This document shows positions 49,064 through 59,890 of a stretch of DNA of 64,000 bases, one piece after another (within the stretch, counting starts at the first letter, position 1; each line of letters starts with the position of its first letter). A model generated the notes under the pieces. That model saw nothing but the letters and a program-made list of their open reading frames with translations, was not told where the DNA came from and searched no databases. The position numbers and the translations under genes were made by a program. The stretch spans positions 693,501 through 757,500 of the forward strand of contig NC_041781.1 of assembly GCF_900090045.1 (NCBI RefSeq), written 5' to 3'. Source of the stretch: Plasmodium malariae. Lineage: Eukaryota > Apicomplexa > Aconoidasida > Haemosporida > Plasmodiidae.

Positions 49064-51529
49064 GTTACAATAATGATGGAAACGTTTTAAAATTATTAAA
49101 AAACAAATGAGGAAAAATGGAAGACAAAATATGCATATTTACACACATACATAAGCATATACATACAAATTCACCCATGCATATACTTATCCATAAGAAC
49201 ACACATACGACCTACAAAATCTAAAGGAAGAGCTCACAAAAAATAAAAAGAATTATAGATGAAGGAACAAAAAAAAATTGGAGAAAGCATATTTTGCTTG
49301 GTAGTGTCACATTAAACACATATATTATAAATTCGTTTTTTTAAGAACAACATTTTATATAAAAATTCGTCTTTTAAGTTTAAAAAATAGACTGTTATTA
49401 TGAATATCATTCAAACGTTCACTTTTCTTTTAGGCTACAAAAGGGCTTAAAATTTTATTAACAGTCACTAATGCATTATATTATTACTATCATTATTATA
49501 ATTTTAACTTTTTTTTTCCCTGCTCTCTGTTATTTGTTACATATTTATTTATAGGTTTAATTTTTTTTTTTTTTTTTTTAAGCTTATAGTTACAAGCATG
49601 CGTATATGTGTATTAACACAAGCAAAAAAACGAAAGTATAAAAAAAAAAAAAAAAAAAAAATACAAAAATGAATCGTTGCACATGCTTCTTAACACTATG
49701 AACGGTAATAAGAATTCCTTTTTTTTTTTTTTGAGAATGTTATTCTCTATTAAACCATTTAAATGTAATGAAGTTAAACAGGTGTTCACCTGTGTACATG
49801 TACAGATACAAATATTTGTATTAAAAAGAAAACATATATAATAATCGTTACAGAAAATAAGCCCGTAGATATTAGGTATAATACTAAGCATAAACAACCA
49901 TAGAGAGAAACCAAAAATTTAGCAAGATAGAGCAAAATAAAGCAAAAATAAAATAACAATATAACAAATTAAAACGGAGTAACACAATAATTAAGACTTG
50001 CGAGCACATTTTACTAATTTTTAAATTATGCATATATTTTGGACAGACTGAAATATCCTTTTGAAGATATGCGGCTCTTGCCTTTTTTACACACACTTAA
50101 CGAAATTTTGTAGATTTTAACTTTTCAAAAATATTTCAATAATTGTTTATGTACATAGTAAAAATATAAGCACAACTCCTGTATATTCCTATTATGTAAT
50201 TGCATTTTACATGGATCAAGAAATAAAATAAATACAATAAATATAATGAATCAAATGAATATAATAAATATAATAATATAACACAAATATGCAACAAAAT
50301 AAATATATTAATGTACTCAATGTAACATTTTAAACATAAAAAAATTATCTTTTTAATTACAATCACAATGCAATATAGTCTCTTTTTTAAACAGGACTTA
50401 TATTAACGTTATTATATATACATATATATATGTTCACTTCACATATTTACATATCCTTAAAAGCTTCCTTTTTTAATTTTATTCGCAACAAAAAAAGAAA
50501 AAAATTAAATAATAAAAAAAAAAAAAAAAGAATTTTATAAAATAATTTGTTAAAAAAACATATATTGGTTCATTTTTATCATTTCATATTTGTGAGAAAA
50601 TGATGATGCTATAAGTTTTCTTTTCATTATATGCTTAACAAGTTGAAAATGCAAGATGTAAAGCTGAAAGAATAGAGAAGTAACATTTATAATCGAATTT
50701 TTACATTGTTCACACATTTAAGGAGTAAACCTTTTAAGGAGTACCCTAGTAAAGATTTTGAAGATATATGTATAAGTATGTTTGTATTTATGTACGTATG
50801 TACGTATGTGTAAACACTTTGGCTTTGTCGTGTAACTATAGTTACCCTGCTTTTTTAAAGCGTCAAAGTGCAATTTTTGAGAATATATTTTGTGTATTTA
50901 TGAAAAAGCCCTAATTTGTCATTTTCAGAAAGATTAAAAAAAAGGAGAGAAAAAAAAAAAGTAAGGACATTAATTTTGTAGGGTGTACACTTAGAGATCA
51001 GGAACGAGCGGAAGGCTTATATGTACAAATATACGATTATATCTATGTGCGTATGTACGCATGTATGTATATTCATATATATCCGTATTATGCATGTATA
51101 CTCGTACGTACGAAGTGTATGTAAAAGGTTAAGATGTACATGCCGAATAAAATCGACGTGAAAGACTATACTGGAAAATACTTCTGCGGGGTTGGAAAAT
51201 ATCCATAAATATGAAAAAGGAAAATAATTAAGGATGATAAATAATTTATTCACATGCATAACTTAAAAATGTGGAAAAAAAAATTTTGTAAGCATCATTT
51301 TAGACCATCTATATATTAAAAAATAATAATGAGAGCTTAAATCATGAGGGGCAATCTTTTTTTTTATTACTCGTTTTTATGCATCACTTCTCAAGTATAA
51401 TTCCAAAAACTATTCGTGTGTTTAATTTTCATTTTGTTTATATCTGTACAGTTGTCTGTTCATATGTTTTTTTTTTTTTTTTACAATTTTTTTTCAATTT
51501 CTTCAATTATATCTTCTTTTTTTTTTCAC
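49036..51529. other. Divergent intergenic region
   Basis: This 2.5-kb AT-rich region lies between a minus and a plus gene and should hold both promoters. A 33-base T-run starts right before the minus-strand ATG, so its 5' leader is poly-A. A possible C/D-type pair (ATGATGA at 50600-50606, CTGA at 50664-50667) is noted under findings. Open frames at 49613, 50136 and 51017 are low-complexity. No gene is supported. Confidence 0.5.
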
Positions 51530-52783
51530 ATGTATATTAAAAATATTAAAATTTCATTGTTACATTATGCTCTCTTAATTTTTTTAATTTATTATATAAA
51601 TTTGAGTGAATGCAACTTAACATTTAATGTTATACCAAAAGCTGCCATAAAATACGTACATTGTAATTATATGTACAACGTAAAATGTGTGTGCAATAGT
51701 AAGTTAGCTAAAGAAAGAAGACATAATAAACATGATGAAAATGTTCATAAATGTAACAGAAAAAAAAAAAAAAAAGTTCCAAATGAGCAAGATGTGTCTA
51801 AAAAAAGATTTTACGAATACACAGAAAAAGAGGAAAAAGCTGTAAACAACTTTTTAACCACAGCAATGAAGAGAAGCAAAATTTTAAAGCATGGTAAAAG
51901 GAACAAATACATGTATTACTTTGTATTAAATAAACTTAATAGAAATTTAGTGATCAATGCGCGTAACAACAAGACTATAAATAAAATTTGCAAGGAAAAT
52001 ATTCCAATTTTTATGACAGAAAATAAATTGTCATTACACAATGCGTTCAGTAATAAAAATGGGCATATTTTACACAAAACAAATCGTGCACATTGGAATT
52101 ATAAAGAGAAATGTTTTCCTATTTTTGCCATTTGCAGCGATACTAAATCCAGTACAGGCACTGCTTACATTGTAGGAAATGATCAAAAGTACCATAGCAT
52201 ATGTAACATACAAGAGAAGAAATACAGAGAGATTCATTTAAACGCGGGAGCAGTTGTGCAAGGAAACAATACGAAAAAAAAGAAAAAAAGAGTTTTGAGC
52301 GAAAAGTCTAAAGAAAGTATGAAAGAAAAGCTTCGAATAATTATGATACAAAAATGGAAAGATACAGAATTTAGGAAAAAAATGATAAAATCATTTAAAA
52401 AAAGAGGCATTGAACATAACAAGAAAATTTCGGAAACATTAAAAAACAAATGGAAGAATGATAAAGAATATAAATTAAAAACATTAGAAGGTCAGCGCAA
52501 ATATTTTGTTAATAGATATAAAAATAGGCATAAAACATATTATACTTCTGCAGAAACAAGGGAAAAAATATCAAAAGCTATGAAACTATATTGGTTAAAT
52601 AAAAATAAATACAAACAAATGCAAACCCATAATTTACAGTCTGTAGTGAAGAAAAAAAAAAAACATAAAAAAGTTTGGGAGAATATTTACTCAATTATAT
52701 TAGATCAAAAACAAGATGACTTAAGCAATTATCAAACCTTTCACCATAATTTATCTGTCAACTTGGAGGCTGCTCTTCGTTGA
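51530..52783 (+). CDS. Secreted or apicoplast-type protein with three NUMOD3-like repeats
   Basis: The start is set at ATG 51530, because the next residues (MYIKNIKISLLHYALLIFLI then YYINLSEC) form a good signal peptide; an earlier ATG at 51464 only adds Phe-rich sequence. The mature part is 390 residues and strongly basic (Lys, Asn, His). From about 257 to 360 it has three helical units with a shared pattern: SEKSKESMKEKLRIIMIQKW, NKKISETLKNKWKNDKEY and SAETREKISKAMKLYWLNK. This SxExxxKISxAxKxxW pattern is that of NUMOD3 DNA-binding modules from homing endonucleases and of some plastid proteins. A signal peptide followed by basic sequence fits apicoplast import. A role in organelle nucleic-acid binding is inference. 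Confidence 0.65.
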   Translation: MYIKNIKISLLHYALLIFLIYYINLSECNLTFNVIPKAAIKYVHCNYMYNVKCVCNSKLAKERRHNKHDENVHKCNRKKKKKVPNEQDVSKKRFYEYTEKEEKAVNNFLTTAMKRSKILKHGKRNKYMYYFVLNKLNRNLVINARNNKTINKICKENIPIFMTENKLSLHNAFSNKNGHILHKTNRAHWNYKEKCFPIFAICSDTKSSTGTAYIVGNDQKYHSICNIQEKKYREIHLNAGAVVQGNNTKKKKKRVLSEKSKESMKEKLRIIMIQKWKDTEFRKKMIKSFKKRGIEHNKKISETLKNKWKNDKEYKLKTLEGQRKYFVNRYKNRHKTYYTSAETREKISKAMKLYWLNKNKYKQMQTHNLQSVVKKKKKHKKVWENIYSIILDQKQDDLSNYQTFHHNLSVNLEAALR

Positions 52784-53833
52784 TATGCAAGTTTGCAGCG
52801 CATACTTGTAGAACGTACATACCTAAGTATGAACTGTGTAAAGAATGTACATTTGGTATGTGACTATGTGCATATTCAAGCATGTGATGATGTGCAATAT
52901 ACACATACGTGCTAATGTAGGTATGCCGTTCGTTTGTGTAATTTTTTTTTTTTTTTTTTCTCTTTTTTCTTTTAAGAAAAATTGAAAATTTTTATACAAA
53001 TTTAATCCATACAGTGAAAAGGTTTAGTTCCTTTTCTACTCTTGCTGAAAAAAGTGGAGCTAACCCACATAACATGTAAGTTAATTTTTCGTATGTTTTT
53101 CCTACTCTTCGTTTTTGAAGAAAGTAAGAATAATTTTGTTTAAAATGAGAAATATTTTTTTTTTTTTTTTTTTATTATTATGAATGACAATATTTTCCCT
53201 TAATGTCCCTTTTCTTTATAAAAATATATCTTTATTAAAAGTATAGTTTTTTTTTAATTTATATATGTTTTGTTTTTGAAAAATTTAATGCCTCGGAAGG
53301 ATAGCGAGTAATACGAAGTGTATAAATATGAGCATATATTTGTATTATACATACATGTAATACTCTTGTACGTAATACTCTTGTATGTAATACTCTTGTA
53401 TGTAATACGCTTGTACGTAATACGCTTGTACGTAATACGCTTGTACGTAAAACGCTTGTACGTAATACGCTTGTACGTAATACGCTTGTACGTAAAACGC
53501 TTGTACGTAATACGCTTGTACGTAATACGCTTGTACGTAATACGCTTGTATGTAATACGCTTGTACGTAATACGCTTGTATGTAATATTCGTGCAATCAT
53601 TACTCGTGTGTTTGTTATTAATGTGGGTACATTTTGTATACATACAGCATGCTTTTAACGAAATGAGGAGAGCGTCAAAATAGTAGGAAATGATTAAATG
53701 TCATAATTTTAAAGTAAAATCAAAAGGTAGCAGTTACACATACTAAATGCATTAGGATATTGAGTTCCCAATATATGTATGTATAATATTTGGTATAAGG
53801 GAAAATAAAAAAAAAATTGTTTTCTTCGTTTTA
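52784..53833. other. Intergenic region with 15-bp array upstream of LepA
   Basis: About 1 kb between two plus-strand genes. The main content is the 15-bp array at 53356-53590. Poly-T tracts occur at 52945 and 53158. Frames open across the array (53254-53683 on both strands) are repeat artefacts. Confidence 0.6.
53356..53590. repeat. 15-bp tandem array (ACGCTTGTACGTAAT)
   Basis: About 16 units of 15 bp, with variants ACTCTTGTATGTAAT at the left end and ACGCTTGTACGTAAA inside. The period is a multiple of three and the unit lacks stops in several frames. The GTAC and ACGT cores are unusually GC-rich for intergenic DNA here. Confidence 0.95.
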
Positions 53834-56800
53834 ATGATTTATACTGTAGTTAATAGAAGGAGATCATCATTATTACGATCATCAACAGCATCAACAGCAT
53901 CAACATCATCATCGCCATCATCATTATTATTATTATCATTATGCGTTTTTATATTTCTCCTTTTCTTATATAACTTTGACTGTGCGTGTGAAGCTAAATG
54001 GAGCATAAGAGAAAATGTGTACTTAATTATTAATTGTTCAGGTAGAAGAAAAAATAGAGGGTATTTTAAAAAAAAAGACTACTTGAAAAGTAGACAGGAT
54101 AAAAGTTATAACGTGCAAAAAAAATATAATAATAAGGATAATGATAGTAATGATAGTGATAATAAATACAATAACGTAGTTAAAAAGGAAGCTTTCGCTC
54201 TTTTTTACATTAAATATTTTAAATTATCCTTATTATTATATAATAAGGGGAAAAAAAGGGAAAAAGGAAAACGTTACACAATTAACTCCTACAATAGTTC
54301 GTATTATATTGACAATGGAACAAACTTGAACGAAGCAAAAATAGGTGATAAGAATAACACACAATGGGGTATTGAACCACATGGAAGTCTAAGCAGATGG
54401 GAAAAAGACGACAATAATAACACGATTAATAAAAGCAGTGCAAAAGAAATGCAGGCGTGTATGGAAGACGTTAATAAGGGTGATATAATAACAAATATGA
54501 CAAATATGACAAATACAGCAAATACAGCAAATACAATAAAAGTAGAGCAAAAAAATATCAGAAATTTTTGCATACTGGCACACATTGATAGTGGAAAGTC
54601 AACCCTAGCTGACAGATTTTTAGAATTAACGAATACCATAAAAAAGAAAAGGATGCAAGATCAATATTTAGATATGATGTCGTTAGAAAGGGAAAAGGGT
54701 ATAACAATTAAATTGAAGGCAGTAAGGATGAGTTACCATAATTATATTTTCAATTTAATTGATACCCCAGGACATTTTGATTTTTATCATGAAGTTAAGA
54801 GATCGTTAAATGTATGTGAAGGAGCTATTCTGTTAATTGATGGAAATAAAGGTATTCAGTCACAAACTCTTAACATCTTTTTAGAATTAAAAAAACATAA
54901 TATAAAAATAATTCCTGTTATAAATAAAATAGATTTAAACACATGCATGTATGATAAAATAAAAGATGATTTAATAAAAAAGTTTTATTTCAAAAATGAG
55001 GAAATTTTAAAAATTTCAGCGAAATTTGGTTACCATGTAAAAGATTTATTTCAAAAAATAATAACAGATATTCCATATCCTACTATTAATTCTAATAGTT
55101 TTTTTAGGGGAATTGTTTTTGACTCATTTTTTGATAAATATAAAGGAGTAGTATTAATTATCAAAGTTCTAAATGGAAATTTAAAAAAAAAAACAGAAAT
55201 ATTTTGTATAAATAGTGAAAAGTCTTATATTATTCAAGAAGTTGGTTACCTTGTACCCGAGATGAAACAGACTCAAGAAATAAAACAAGGAGATATTGCA
55301 TACCTTTGCTCTAATATAAGAAATTGTAATGATATTCAAATTAGCGAAACGATAATTAATAAGGACATAGTAAAACTGAAAGGACAAAAAAAGACATTTG
55401 TGGTAAATTCGAAAATATTAAACATTGGAAATTTATATGCTAATGTAAAAAAGGAGGATACACTTTTGCGCTGTTCTGATGAGAATTATTCAAATGAAAA
55501 TAGCTCCTCCTGTAAATTGGTTACACAAAAGTTTAATGATGATGAGGGGGAAGTGAAAAAGATCGACTTGAATAATTGGTGTAATAAAAGCTTGAGTGAT
55601 GAGAAGCAAAAGATATTTGAAAATGGGGTACAAAAGAATAATGTGTGCGTAACTACCCTTGATGAGGATCGAACGTGTACTGAGGAGACGATAAAAGATG
55701 GACCCTCGAAAAAATTGGATGATTTTAAAGAAGAAAAGGAAATAAATATAAAACAAATTGCAGCAACAAAAGTAGACGTTTCCTACCCATCCGTATACTG
55801 TAATATATACAGTGTTAATGATAAAAAATCGAATGAATTGCATATGGCTTTGAACAAGTTAAAACTGAATGATTCTTCCTTTTCTTTTAAAATTGACATC
55901 TGTGAAACTTTAGGAAAGGGCTTTAAATGTGGTTTTAATGGCTTACTGCATTTAAACATAATACAAGAGAGGATTAAAAGAGAGTATAACATAGAAACTA
56001 TTGTTACAGCTCCCTCCGTGAATTACTTAGTGAGAGTGAAGGAAAAATACATTGACAAAAGGTTAAAACAAAAACTGATAGAGAAAAATTTTGACATAAG
56101 TAACGTTCATATAGACACAAGGAGGGGGGGTAACGGCACAAAGGGGATGGATAGTGGCAATGAAGAGATGAACAGAGGCGAGGTAGAGATGGATAGTGGC
56201 GAAGAAGAGATGAACAGAGGCGAGGTAGAGATGGATAGTGGCGAAGAAGAGATGAACAGAGGCGAGGTAGAGATGGATAGTGGCGAGGAAGAGATGAACA
56301 GAGGAGAGGTAGAGATGGACGGATGCGAAGATGAAGATGTGGATAGTACCCTAAAATGCGTGAGTGGTGATGGAAAAAATGATTTTTCCGAAGGGCTCTT
56401 TTTCATGACGAGCAACGTGAATGACATTCCTCAAAGGAATTATGTGAAATGCATTTATGAACCGTATGTAAAAACTAATATCATTGCACCGGTGGAGTAC
56501 CAGAAACATATATTAAGAGAATGCTTTAATAGAAGGGGTATTTTTATTAAAAAAGATATTGTTAATGATCAAATAATATTTTTTTTCGAGATGCCCTTAT
56601 CTGAAATTCTTATTAACTTTATAGATGATATTAAATCACAGACCAAAGGATATGGATCAATGAGTTACGAAAATTATGTTATATATAAAGAAAGCGATTT
56701 ATACAAAATTAATATTTACATAAATCATAAATGTATTGATTCTTTATCATTCATATCCCATAAACTTAACTATTATGAAAAAGCAAGAAACATTGTTTTA

Positions 56801-57055
56801 AAATTAAAAAATTTAATCAATCCTCATCAATTTCTTATTGTTATTCAAGCAGCAGTTGGGACTAAGGTTTTTGTTTCAGAAAAAATAAAACCACTAAAGA
56901 AAAATGTTACAGCGAAATGTTATGGGGGTGATATTACAAGAAGGAGGAAGTTAATAGAAAAACAAAATGAAGGGAAGAAAAAAATGTTTAACATAGGAAA
57001 GGTAAAATTATCTCCAAATATATTTACCAAATTGTTTGATTTGAAAGGCAACTGA
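53834..57055 (+). CDS. lepA: LepA / elongation factor 4 GTPase, probably apicoplast
   Basis: One exon, 1073 residues from ATG 53834. A Ser-rich start and a hydrophobic core (LLLLSLCVFIFLLFLYNFDC) form a signal peptide, then a basic transit-like region. The GTPase core starts near 241: AHIDSGKST (G1), REKGITIK (G2), DTPGHFDF (G3), NKID (G4) and SAKFG (G5). Later parts include LGKGFKCGFNGLLHL and the LepA-specific end (INPHQFLIVIQAAVGTKVF, RRRKLIEKQNEGKKKM). LepA is a ribosome-bound GTPase of bacterial and organellar translation. Two parasite inserts stand out: about 130 residues (near 535-645) between domains II and III, and a Glu/Met-rich tandem repeat at about 772-832. The usual AHVDHGKST reads AHIDSGKST, as in LepA. 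Confidence 0.95.
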   Translation: MIYTVVNRRRSSLLRSSTASTASTSSSPSSLLLLSLCVFIFLLFLYNFDCACEAKWSIRENVYLIINCSGRRKNRGYFKKKDYLKSRQDKSYNVQKKYNNKDNDSNDSDNKYNNVVKKEAFALFYIKYFKLSLLLYNKGKKREKGKRYTINSYNSSYYIDNGTNLNEAKIGDKNNTQWGIEPHGSLSRWEKDDNNNTINKSSAKEMQACMEDVNKGDIITNMTNMTNTANTANTIKVEQKNIRNFCILAHIDSGKSTLADRFLELTNTIKKKRMQDQYLDMMSLEREKGITIKLKAVRMSYHNYIFNLIDTPGHFDFYHEVKRSLNVCEGAILLIDGNKGIQSQTLNIFLELKKHNIKIIPVINKIDLNTCMYDKIKDDLIKKFYFKNEEILKISAKFGYHVKDLFQKIITDIPYPTINSNSFFRGIVFDSFFDKYKGVVLIIKVLNGNLKKKTEIFCINSEKSYIIQEVGYLVPEMKQTQEIKQGDIAYLCSNIRNCNDIQISETIINKDIVKLKGQKKTFVVNSKILNIGNLYANVKKEDTLLRCSDENYSNENSSSCKLVTQKFNDDEGEVKKIDLNNWCNKSLSDEKQKIFENGVQKNNVCVTTLDEDRTCTEETIKDGPSKKLDDFKEEKEINIKQIAATKVDVSYPSVYCNIYSVNDKKSNELHMALNKLKLNDSSFSFKIDICETLGKGFKCGFNGLLHLNIIQERIKREYNIETIVTAPSVNYLVRVKEKYIDKRLKQKLIEKNFDISNVHIDTRRGGNGTKGMDSGNEEMNRGEVEMDSGEEEMNRGEVEMDSGEEEMNRGEVEMDSGEEEMNRGEVEMDGCEDEDVDSTLKCVSGDGKNDFSEGLFFMTSNVNDIPQRNYVKCIYEPYVKTNIIAPVEYQKHILRECFNRRGIFIKKDIVNDQIIFFFEMPLSEILINFIDDIKSQTKGYGSMSYENYVIYKESDLYKINIYINHKCIDSLSFISHKLNYYEKARNIVLKLKNLINPHQFLIVIQAAVGTKVFVSEKIKPLKKNVTAKCYGGDITRRRKLIEKQNEGKKKMFNIGKVKLSPNIFTKLFDLKGN
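56148..56325. repeat. 39-bp coding repeat in LepA
   Basis: About four units of 39 bp encode EEMNRGEVEMDSG inside LepA, between the EF-G-V-like domain and the C-terminal domain. Units differ by a few bases (GAAGAA or GAGGAA). Confidence 0.95.
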
Positions 57056-57109
57056 AAAGCGGCTTTCCGAAATGATTTGGGAAATATTTGAGAAGTGGGG
57101 GTCAATATA

Positions 57110-57143
<34 letters not shown>

Positions 57144-57629
57144 GTTGGCATAAAAAAGAGATATAAAGGTTCGGTGTAATTTAAAAAAAAATAAACCACG
57201 TCACGCTTATAAAAGGATGAAGATTAGATAACAAAACAAAAAAAAAAAAAAAAAAGAGAAATGGGACGAAAAGAAACAAAAATAACGAAATGGGACGAAA
57301 AGAAACAAAAATAACGAAATGGGACAAAAACTGAAAAAAGAGTTTACTGTGTAGTGACACTTGCTGGCGAAATCACATTAACATGTACACGTACGTGCCT
57401 TACGAATTCCCTTTTGTGAGACCATGTTGATATGTCTGGAATTATTTTTTTCGTTTTCTTCGTTTTTTCCGTTTTTCCGTTTTTCCGTTTTTCCGTTTTT
57501 CCGTTTTTCCGTTTTTTCCGTTTTCTCCATTTTTCCTTTTCTGGGAATCGCTAAAAGAGCAACAAAAGGTGGGTGCCCTTCTATTATTATATGTAGCTGC
57601 ATTACGTATACATAAAATTTTACGCGTTG
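57056..57629. other. Convergent intergenic region after LepA
   Basis: Short 3'-3' spacer. It contains a TA run with poly-T at 57105-57145, AACGAAATGGGACAAAAAGAA-like repeats at 57262-57330, and a (TTTTTCCG)n array at 57456-57520. A 74-codon minus frame with an ATG at 57602 crosses that array (EKRKNGKTEKR); it looks like chance. Confidence 0.55.
57456..57520. repeat. (GTTTTTCCG)n array
   Basis: About six near-exact 9-bp units of GTTTTTCCG in the 3'-3' spacer between LepA and the DUF3592-like gene. Confidence 0.9.
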
Positions 57630-58421
57630 TTAATATTTTTTTTTTTTTTTTTGTGATAATTCTCTCCTTACAAAATAAATTCTTTTTTTCAGCAAAAAAG
57701 ACAAAAATAAAAACAAGCTACATGAAAACATATAAATAGGAAACAAATTATTAATATCATATGAACTTAATAATTTTTTATTATTTTTTGAAGGCGCACA
57801 ATTTTTATGTATATGTTCTAAATTCTCTGGGTCATTATGCATATCAACATTTTCTTTTTTAGCTTCTTTATTTTGGTCTAATTCCAACTTATTTTGTTTC
57901 TCTTTGTTTAAAAAATTGTTTCCAGTTGGTCTACTTAAACCCGTTAAATTACTCAATTTCTTTTTTATACCAACTAGCCAACTTTTAAGTTTATTAAGTA
58001 ATTTATATTTTGAGATAACATCATTTTCATAAATATATATTAACGGTTCAGAATGTTTAATATTGTATGGATCGTAGGAAATGGAAATATCTTTTTCCTT
58101 ACTTGCTTGATCAAAAATATTTTGTGTATATTCATTTACTTCAACATTTTTGCACTGTTTATTGTTTCGGGATATACTAACATAAATTTTATACTCTTTA
58201 TTACTTTGAACTATTTCATTATTTACATAAAAATAATATTTTATATTTAAATAATATGCACCTTGAAAAAAGTTCCTTGAACATTTCAGTGTAACATTTT
58301 CAATATAACCATTTGTTTTTTCCCATTTTCCCTTTTTCCAATTTTCGTAAATTAAGTATGAGCTTAGGGTCAAGCCGTAAGAACCGACTACAAGGGGTAG
58401 GACAGTTCTCACTGTTTCCAT
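57630..58421 (-). CDS. Two-TM DUF3592-like membrane protein
   Basis: The start is set at ATG 58421 (METVRTVLPLVVGSYGLTLS), because sequence further upstream is a TA/CA-rich run (YICICTCVYV). It has 263 residues. Helix 1 spans about 5-24. A beta-rich domain follows at 25-140: WEKTNGYIENVTLKCSRNFF, YYLNIKYYFYVNNEIVQSNK, YKIYVSI, and ISISYDPYNIKHSEPLIYI. The order of strands and the YDPxN end match DUF3592. A Lys/Asn linker leads to helix 2 at about 225-247 (LFPIYMFSCSLFLFLSFLL). The function of DUF3592 proteins is unknown. Confidence 0.7.
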   Translation of the reverse strand: METVRTVLPLVVGSYGLTLSSYLIYENWKKGKWEKTNGYIENVTLKCSRNFFQGAYYLNIKYYFYVNNEIVQSNKEYKIYVSISRNNKQCKNVEVNEYTQNIFDQASKEKDISISYDPYNIKHSEPLIYIYENDVISKYKLLNKLKSWLVGIKKKLSNLTGLSRPTGNNFLNKEKQNKLELDQNKEAKKENVDMHNDPENLEHIHKNCAPSKNNKKLLSSYDINNLFPIYMFSCSLFLFLSFLLKKRIYFVRRELSQKKKKKY

Positions 58422-59890
58422 TTCTGCATAGAAAAGTGCGCATATGCATATATAAACGCATGTGGATATACATACATGTACGTATACACACGTACATATA
58501 CAGATATATACATAAATGAATAAGTTATCAAGGACCACTAGTAGGGTACCATTTTACCATGCACCTATTTTTAAGAACATTTTACTGTATAGCAAGTTAT
58601 GCCTTGCTTCATTATCCTTTTTTTGTCCTTTACCTTTTCATGTCATTTTTTTTTTTTTTTTTTTTTTGATAACTTAGAACATTTTCTCCTTTTCCAGTTG
58701 TATACTTGTAACTATTAGTTCTTTTATTGATAACGTATTTTATATTTCTATATCTTTTTTTTTCTTTTTTTTTTTTACGATATAAGAGGTTGCACAGGTT
58801 TTATTCACAAAATCCAACAAATTTGTATGTTATAAAATTTCATTTTATTTTATTTCTTTTTTTTTTAACACGTAAGAATTTCAATCATTTTTAATATTAC
58901 TTAAGTGTTATTAACAAGTTTCTTAATGCGTTTTTCTGCAGAATAATGAAGAGGAATATTAGCTTCAGAAAAATTATATCATTCTAGCATGGCAAAAAGA
59001 AAAAAATATCTCTACATATAAATGAAAATATTTCCTTATACAAATTAGCTCTACTACAGCTGCTAGCACTAATAGCCATTTTTACACAAAAAAAAAAAAA
59101 AAAAAGAAAAGAAAAAAATCGCTATAAATTTCCATTTTCATCATTACAATTACGGAAATTTTTTTTTTTTTTCTAAACGATTCGATTTACAAATTTTTTA
59201 AGAACTCGACACATTTAAATATATAAAAATGATCTTTTCTATGAAACTTTTTAATTGTCGCAGTAGGAATATAAATTTTTATTATTTACATTAATTATTT
59301 TTATTTAAATCCCCCTTTTCATGTCTATATTTCACATTTATAAATACTTATATATGGATATAACACATATATACGTATACAAATCTCTAATGGGTTAATT
59401 ATTAAGGACTTGAAAAAAATAGGAGTAACACGTGTATGTGTAAAATAAAAGGAATGCATAGGTGGAAAAGGGTAAATCAGTTAAAAATATTTTTCCGGAA
59501 TGTTCTCTTTTTTTATGTAAGATATAACAAAAAAAAAAAAAAAAAAATACATATATATATATATATACAGAACTGTGGTAATAATAAAAACAATTGTGAT
59601 ATATATCTTTTTATCACGTGTTCGAGAATGAGCGAAAAAAAAAAAAATTCTCTTTAAACATGAATAATTCTTAATTAAAAAAAAGGATTGTCAATTTGAA
59701 AAGATGAAAAAATTTCACTTAACAATACATAATATGCACTTCTTCATTTATATATATTATGCTTATACCTTTTTTGTAAGTTTTTTACATCTTACTTGTG
59801 CTCATGTTTGATGACAAAGTTTCTGCAAAAAAATTAAAATCGTTACTCAAGCAATATAAAAGATGGTACTTCGAAAACAAGTGTATACTT
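58422..59890. other. Intergenic region between two minus-strand genes
   Basis: 1.5 kb of AT-rich DNA: promoter side of the DUF3592-like gene and 3' flank of falstatin. Poly-T at 58650 and 58765, poly-A at 59090 and 59530. Plus frames at 59436 and 59798 show no protein-like composition. No gene seen. Confidence 0.55.

Noticed and set aside
53254..53683. Long open frames on both strands (RLYVIRLYV, AYYVQAYYV)
   Set aside because: They are readings of the 15-bp tandem array, open because the unit has no stop and its length is a multiple of three.
57378..57602. 74-codon minus frame with an ATG (MQLHIIIEGHPPFVALLAIP)
   Set aside because: Most of it is the (GTTTTTCCG)n array read as KRKNGKTEKR, and it lies in a 3'-3' spacer; no splice partner was found.
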